Source: Thiohalocapsa sp. ML1 (GTDB lineage Bacteria; Pseudomonadota; Gammaproteobacteria; Chromatiales; Chromatiaceae). From it: a DNA stretch of 64,000 bases. Below the pieces are notes generated by a model. The model was not told the DNA's origin and did not search any database. It saw only the letters and a list, made by a program, of their open reading frames with translations. The position numbers were made by a program, and so were the translations under genes. Positions 60,453 to 64,000 of this stretch are shown in pieces (the stretch's first letter is position 1; the number at the start of each line of letters is the position of its first letter). The stretch lies in the NCBI RefSeq assembly GCF_001469165.1, contig NZ_JABX01000008.1:62001-126000 (forward strand), in the 5' to 3' direction.

Positions 60453-60692
60453 CTAGGCGGCTTGGTCCTTACGCAGCAGGGCATCCGGATCATAGTCCGC
60501 AAGCCCAAACTCCTTCGGGTCCAGATCGAGCGCCGCGGCCTGTTCCAGCGCGACTGTCAGTACGTCGTAATAGGCCGCCTTCAGGCCGCTGTTGAACGGC
60601 GTCGGCTCCTGCTGCGCCCGCTCGGCAGCCCGGCGCGCGGCCAGCAGCACCTCCTCCAAGACCACCAGTGCCGATTCATTCTTCTCGCTCAC
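60453..60692 (-). CDS. Small helical protein, second gene of an unknown pair
   Basis: The 79-aa protein (GTG start at 60,692) begins VSEKNESALVVLEEVLLAAR as read in frame. Two helical blocks follow (GLKAAYYDVLTVALEQAAAL and DPKEFGLADYDPDALL). It lies ten bases after the stop of the neighbouring gene, so the two form an operon. I do not recognise either family. The small size, acidic composition and pairing resemble a toxin-antitoxin layout. Confidence 0.65.
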   Translation of the reverse strand: MSEKNESALVVLEEVLLAARRAAERAQQEPTPFNSGLKAAYYDVLTVALEQAAALDLDPKEFGLADYDPDALLRKDQAA

Positions 60693-60702
60693 GGATGACG
60701 CC

Positions 60703-61182
60703 CTACAGGATATCGATCTGCTCATAATGCCGCGCAATGTCGCTCGGCCACTTGAAATCTTGGTGATAACGGACTTCTGCCAATTCGGCGTCGCGCGGGA
60801 ATTTCAGATAGGGATTCTTGACCCAGGCCTCATGCTGCACGATCAGCTTGCGAAACGACCGAATCGACTTGCGCAGCTTGACCGTCGGCAACGTCCGCTG
60901 TCGCTTCAGCCAGCCATGATGGGGTTGGCCTGGAACTTGCGCGATGCTGTAGGCAGACTGTCGTTCGCTCAGTATCGCTTCCTCCAGTAGCTTCAGCCGA
61001 CACAGGCCCGGCGCCCCTTGGTACAACAGTTCCCGTGCCGGCTGTCCGCAAGCGGACGAGGGCAAGCGGCTGTCACCCATAAACTCTAGCAAACGCAAGC
61101 CGTGAAGGTGCCTCGGGTCCGGGAACCGGCGGTCGCCTCCGTGATCGTGCTCGAATCCACCGAGCTCGCGGAGCTTGGACAC
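60703..61182 (-). CDS. Unknown protein, first gene of the pair
   Basis: The 159-aa frame starts with GTG at 61,182; an ATG at 61,080 (125 aa) is the main alternative, and neither has a strong ribosome binding site. The C-terminal half is basic and looks conserved: VKLRKSIRSFRKLIVQHEAW, then VKNPYLKFP and KWPSDIARHYEQIDIL. No signal peptide or membrane segment is seen. The family is not recognised. Its tail with KWPSDIARHYEQ may be the hallmark. It overlaps no other gene. Confidence 0.6.
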   Translation of the reverse strand: MSKLRELGGFEHDHGGDRRFPDPRHLHGLRLLEFMGDSRLPSSACGQPARELLYQGAPGLCRLKLLEEAILSERQSAYSIAQVPGQPHHGWLKRQRTLPTVKLRKSIRSFRKLIVQHEAWVKNPYLKFPRDAELAEVRYHQDFKWPSDIARHYEQIDIL

Positions 61183-61244
61183 CGCCTCGCTCTCGGTCTC
61201 GCGCAGGACGCACGCGCTTACTTCGCCTTGGTGTCAGCGAAGTG

Positions 61245-62798
61245 CTACGACAACAGCCGAGCGAGGTCTTCCAGCGGCAGCACTCCCCGCGTGTCGACGA
61301 AGATGGCCCGGGCACGCGCGGCGGCCCCGAGCGGCTCGCGTCCGGCGAGCTGCCGCTCCAAGACGGCGACGTCCGCGTCCGACGGGTCCGTGCCGGCGCG
61401 ATGGCGGGCGCGCACGCGCGCGCGCAGCACCGCAGGGGGTGCATCCAGCGCGAGGATGTCGAGCGGGCAGCCGAGCCGCTCCGCCAGGGCGCAGAACGGC
61501 CCGCGGCGCGCCGCCGTCAGGAAGGTCGCGTCCACCAGCACGCCGCAGCCCGCCCGCAGCAGGCCATCGGCGAGCGCGAGCAGCCGCGCGTAGGTCCGCG
61601 TGCTCGCCTGCTCGCTGTAGAGTTGGGCGTCGCCGCGCGCCTCCGCAGGTAGGCCGAACAGCCGCTTGCGCTCCACATCGGAGCGGACATGGATGAGCGC
61701 CACTTGCTCGGCGAGCCGCTCGGCGAGGTAGGTCTTGCCGGACCCGGACAGCCCGCAGAGCAGCACGAGGCGCGGCGACGACGCGCGGCTGTCCAGCAGC
61801 GCCTGGCGCACGTAACCGCGCAACGCAACATCCGGCGCCGCGTGGCCCTGGTGATGCTGCGCGGCGCCGATGGCGGTAACCTTGGCGCGCACCAAGGCGC
61901 GATAGACCAGATAGAACGGCAGCAGCGCCAGCCCGGCGTAGTCGCCGCTACGCATCAGCCAGCGATTCAGCAGCCGGCGTGCGGCGCGTACTTCACCCGC
62001 CTGCTTCAGGTCCATCAACAGGAAGGCAAGCTCACTTTGCGTATCGATCCAGCGCAGCGCCGGACTGAACTCGATGCAATCGAAGATCAGCGGCTCGCCG
62101 TCCAGCACGGCGATGTTGCCGCGATGCAGATCACCATGGCATTCGCGGATGAAGCCGTCGCGACGCCGCGCCGCGAGCACGCCCTTGAGCGCGACCCATT
62201 GCCGACGCGTCCAGGACTCGAGCCGGTCCAGATCCGCGTCCAGCGCAGGGTCAAGCTCCACGCTCGCGCGGATCACCGCGAAGTTCTCAAGCATCGGCGC
62301 CAGCACCTGCTCCGGCGCACCGTAGGGGCCGTCTGGGGGCGCCTCGGGAATGGCGGCATGGAAGGCGGCGATGCGCTCGGCCAGCGCGTCCGTCAGCCCG
62401 TCGGTGAGCGCCTGGCGCGTCAGCAGCGCGTCCTGCGGGAAGCGGCGCATGCGCACGGCGTAATCGAGTATCCCGGCGTTCTCGTCCCCGCCCAAACGCG
62501 GTGCTGCCGGCGTGCCGGTTACCGGCACGACGTCGAGGTAGAGGCGCTCGGCGAGGCGCCGATTGAGCCGCACCTCCTCCGTCGCATAGTGCTGGCGCGC
62601 CGCGAGCGTGGAGAAGTCGAGAAAGCCCAAGTCCACCGGGCGCTTGAGCTTGTAGGCGAGCTCGCCGACCAGCAGCACCCGGGAGATGTGCGTCTCGATG
62701 ATCTCTCCCGAATCCGCGCAAGCAGCCCCGAGCAGCGCACGCAGCCGCTCGACGAGCGCGCGTTGTCCGAGGTCATCGCAATCGTCGTCGGGCGTCAT
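61245..62798 (-). CDS. Bifunctional phosphotransferase-like/P-loop kinase protein
   Basis: The 517-aa protein joins two kinase-like domains. The N-terminal part resembles aminoglycoside phosphotransferases, with RECHGDLHRGNIAVLDG holding the catalytic Asp and IFDCIEFSPALRWID the metal Asp. The C-terminal third (from about residue 335) is an AAA-type kinase with Walker A LCGLSGSGKTYLAERLAEQ, typical of the zeta-toxin/gluconate-kinase fold. Such fusions are widespread, and the substrate is unknown. Start is ATG 62,798. Confidence 0.88.
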   Translation of the reverse strand: MTPDDDCDDLGQRALVERLRALLGAACADSGEIIETHISRVLLVGELAYKLKRPVDLGFLDFSTLAARQHYATEEVRLNRRLAERLYLDVVPVTGTPAAPRLGGDENAGILDYAVRMRRFPQDALLTRQALTDGLTDALAERIAAFHAAIPEAPPDGPYGAPEQVLAPMLENFAVIRASVELDPALDADLDRLESWTRRQWVALKGVLAARRRDGFIRECHGDLHRGNIAVLDGEPLIFDCIEFSPALRWIDTQSELAFLLMDLKQAGEVRAARRLLNRWLMRSGDYAGLALLPFYLVYRALVRAKVTAIGAAQHHQGHAAPDVALRGYVRQALLDSRASSPRLVLLCGLSGSGKTYLAERLAEQVALIHVRSDVERKRLFGLPAEARGDAQLYSEQASTRTYARLLALADGLLRAGCGVLVDATFLTAARRGPFCALAERLGCPLDILALDAPPAVLRARVRARHRAGTDPSDADVAVLERQLAGREPLGAAARARAIFVDTRGVLPLEDLARLLS

Positions 62799-62886
62799 GA
62801 AGGCACCCCCGCCACTTGCGCAAGACACTGTTTCTGCCGATGATTAGGCGCATCCGAAAACAGACCATAAACGCCTGAGGCATCGC

Positions 62887-63087
62887 ATGTCCATAGAACG
62901 TATCGTGCTCGCCGTCGCCGGCAGCTTCGTGCTGATCTCCGCCATCCTCGCTGCAACCGTCAGCCCGCTATGGCTGTGGTTCACCGGCTTCGTCGGCCTG
63001 AATCTACTGCAGTCCGCGTTCACGGGCTTCTGCCCGCTCGCGACCATTCTGAAGAAATTCGGCAAAGAGCCCGGCCCGGCCTTCTAA
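62887..63087 (+). CDS. DUF2892 membrane protein
   Basis: The 66-aa protein has two membrane segments: [19 protein letters not shown] and [18 protein letters not shown]. The C-terminal [15 protein letters not shown] is the typical DUF2892 ending. The same fold forms the membrane part of the rhodanese YgaP, so a link with sulfur transport is possible. No rhodanese is adjacent. Confidence 0.92.
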   Translation: MSIERIVLAVAGSFVLISAILAATVSPLWLWFTGFVGLNLLQSAFTGFCPLATILKKFGKEPGPAF

Positions 63088-63152
63088 AGCCGGGATCGGC
63101 GAGCCGAAGCACCCTGCCCGGCTCGCCCCAGCACACGCCCAAGGCCCCGCAA

Positions 63153-63200
63153 AGGGCCAGGGCCGAGGGCCGAGGCTGCCCTCCTCGGCCCTCGGCCCAA
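63153..63200. repeat. Heptamer inverted repeat between convergent genes
   Basis: GGGCCAGGGCCGAGGGCCGAGG (left) pairs with CCTCGGCCCTCGGCCC (right) over about 16 bp around a CTGCCCT-type loop. It lies between the DUF2892 and CopD-like stops and could terminate both. Confidence 0.8.
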
Positions 63201-63259
63201 CGCGCCATCAAGCGGACCGCGCCAAACGCTGCTCCTTGCCGGGCTGAGGCTCCGCCTCG

Positions 63260-63727
63260 CTAAAACTGCAGGTACCGCCCCGCCGAGCCCAGCATCGCCG
63301 TGACCAGCCCGAGGCCTAGGTTGATCAGGATGATGCGCCGGATCGCGGTCACCCGCACAGCGGCGCCCGCCCAGTCGCCGCCCTTGACGCGCTGACCGAG
63401 CGCCCGGTACGGCACGAAATACAGGTAGGCGAACAACGCCGTCATGACCAGCGCCACCGCCATCATCACGTGCACATGCCAGCCCATGCGGCTGCCGTAG
63501 ATCCCCGAAAAGATCCAGAATCCGCTCCCCCACAGCAATAGCACCGCGAGCCAGACCCAGACGAAGAAGCGGTCGAACACCGCAAGCACCAGCGGCAGCC
63601 GCTGCGGCGGCTCCAGCTTGTCCTGTGCGGACTGGCGCAGCGCGAAATGCGCGAAAAACATCCCGCCAATCCAGATGACGGTGGCGAGCTGATGCAAGGC
63701 GATGGCGATGGCCAACTGGATGGTCAT
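63260..63727 (-). CDS. CopD-like membrane protein
   Basis: The 155-aa protein has four membrane segments. The first contains LHQLATVIWIGGMFFAHF, the HXXXXXXWXGG motif of the CopD domain. GWHVHVMMAVALVM is near residue 80 and FAYLYFVPYRAL follows it. CopD-type proteins are linked to copper uptake, and the His residues may bind copper or heme. The ATG at 63,727 is chosen over an upstream frame. GGATGGTC is near. Confidence 0.85.
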   Translation of the reverse strand: MTIQLAIAIALHQLATVIWIGGMFFAHFALRQSAQDKLEPPQRLPLVLAVFDRFFVWVWLAVLLLWGSGFWIFSGIYGSRMGWHVHVMMAVALVMTALFAYLYFVPYRALGQRVKGGDWAGAAVRVTAIRRIILINLGLGLVTAMLGSAGRYLQF

Positions 63728-63805
63728 AGGGGGTACAGCTTGTCTCGGACGAGTCAGTGAAGAGTTAATGCGAAATCGCACCAGCGCGGCGGAACCCGAA
63801 GTTGG

Positions 63806-63875
63806 GCTATCGAAATCGGGATCGAAATCGCTATCGAAATCGAATCCCGATCCCGATCCCGATCCCGATTTCGAA
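63806..63875. repeat. Hexamer array (ATCGAA/ATCGGG) with inverted halves
   Basis: ATCGAAATCGGGATCGAAAT on the left is mirrored by CGATCCCGATCCCGATTTCG on the right, so the array can fold back on itself. It separates the CopD-like gene from the gene entering at the window edge. Confidence 0.88.
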
Positions 63876-63904
63876 GATCCATCAGCACCCGCGCACTTGC
63901 TCGC

Positions 63905-64000
63905 TCAGTGCTCCAACTGCGGCGTGGCGGCCTCGTCGAGCAGCACCAGGGCGTTGCCGCCCACTGCGACGCGCGCGACAGGCAGGCCTTCGCCCGCGAG
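63905..64000 (-). CDS. C-terminal end of a gene running off the window
   Basis: On the minus strand the frame encodes LAGEGLPVARVAVGGNALVL, then LDEAATPQLEH and a TGA at 63,905. The reading is protein-like, and its codon use matches the genome. The start lies outside the window, and no family can be named from 31 residues. Confidence 0.6.
   Translation of the reverse strand, partial: LAGEGLPVARVAVGGNALVLLDEAATPQLEH

Overview
The window (about 65-70% G+C by eye) most likely comes from a purple sulfur bacterium of the Chromatiales/Chromatiaceae. This is an inference from gene content. It carries flavocytochrome c sulfide dehydrogenase (fccAB), a secreted Gly/Tyr-rich protein resembling sulfur globule proteins, and a typical gammaproteobacterial core (tamAB, ubiD, argH-algZ-algR-hemC-hemD, thyA, glgC). 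Short G+C-rich tandem repeats fill many intergenic spaces.

Layout. 1-9,308: envelope genes on the minus strand (flippase-like membrane protein, lipid A acyltransferase, TamB, TamA). 9,591-14,656: a NaChBac-type sodium channel, then an accessory patch with a HigB toxin and a HigA remnant lacking its HTH, a HicB antitoxin fragment and an FRG-domain gene, then glucokinase and the putative sulfur globule protein. 14,894-25,891: an 11-kb minus-strand defence cluster. In transcription order it encodes a DUF499-like P-loop ATPase, a PglZ-domain protein, a DUF1156-like adenine methyltransferase, an unknown 173-aa protein, a PIN-domain protein, a 58-aa protein and an SNF2 helicase. It is BREX-like, but brxA/B/F/L-type genes are not visible. 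The methyltransferase has a low-GC internal block. 26,429-32,223: membrane protein, LuxO-like sigma-54 activator, hybrid kinase and glycosyltransferase. 32,702-40,715: ubiD, RNA-binding protein, metal permease-HMA fusion, two Gly-zipper lipoproteins, a Rap1a-like protein, an epimerase-like protein and an Fe-S flavoprotein reductase. 40,011-46,429: hemX-hemD-hemC-algR-algZ facing argH, in the order also known from Pseudomonas, then a MazG-like gene. 46,630-55,931: cNMP-binding protein, LysM protein, sohB, thyA, a second Rap1a-like gene, glgC, Hsp70/DUF2760 pair and DUF2934. 56,228-60,069: a NapC-type tetraheme cytochrome, a periplasmic ankyrin protein, fccA and fccB, closed by a clear intrinsic terminator. 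60,453-64,000: an unknown gene pair, a two-domain kinase-like protein, DUF2892, a CopD-like protein and the end of an unidentified gene.

How it fits together. FccAB oxidises sulfide in the periplasm, and the putative globule protein would coat stored sulfur. The co-oriented NapC-type cytochrome and ankyrin protein suggest an accessory electron route. The algZR-hemCDX block makes heme and siroheme precursors. The defence cluster and the toxin-antitoxin debris form accessory islands. Three repeat types recur between genes: heptamers (CCCTAGC or GGCCRAG), hexamers (GATCGG, ATCGAA) and a longer dispersed core. In two places the heptamer array supplies the stop codon of the neighbouring reading frame.
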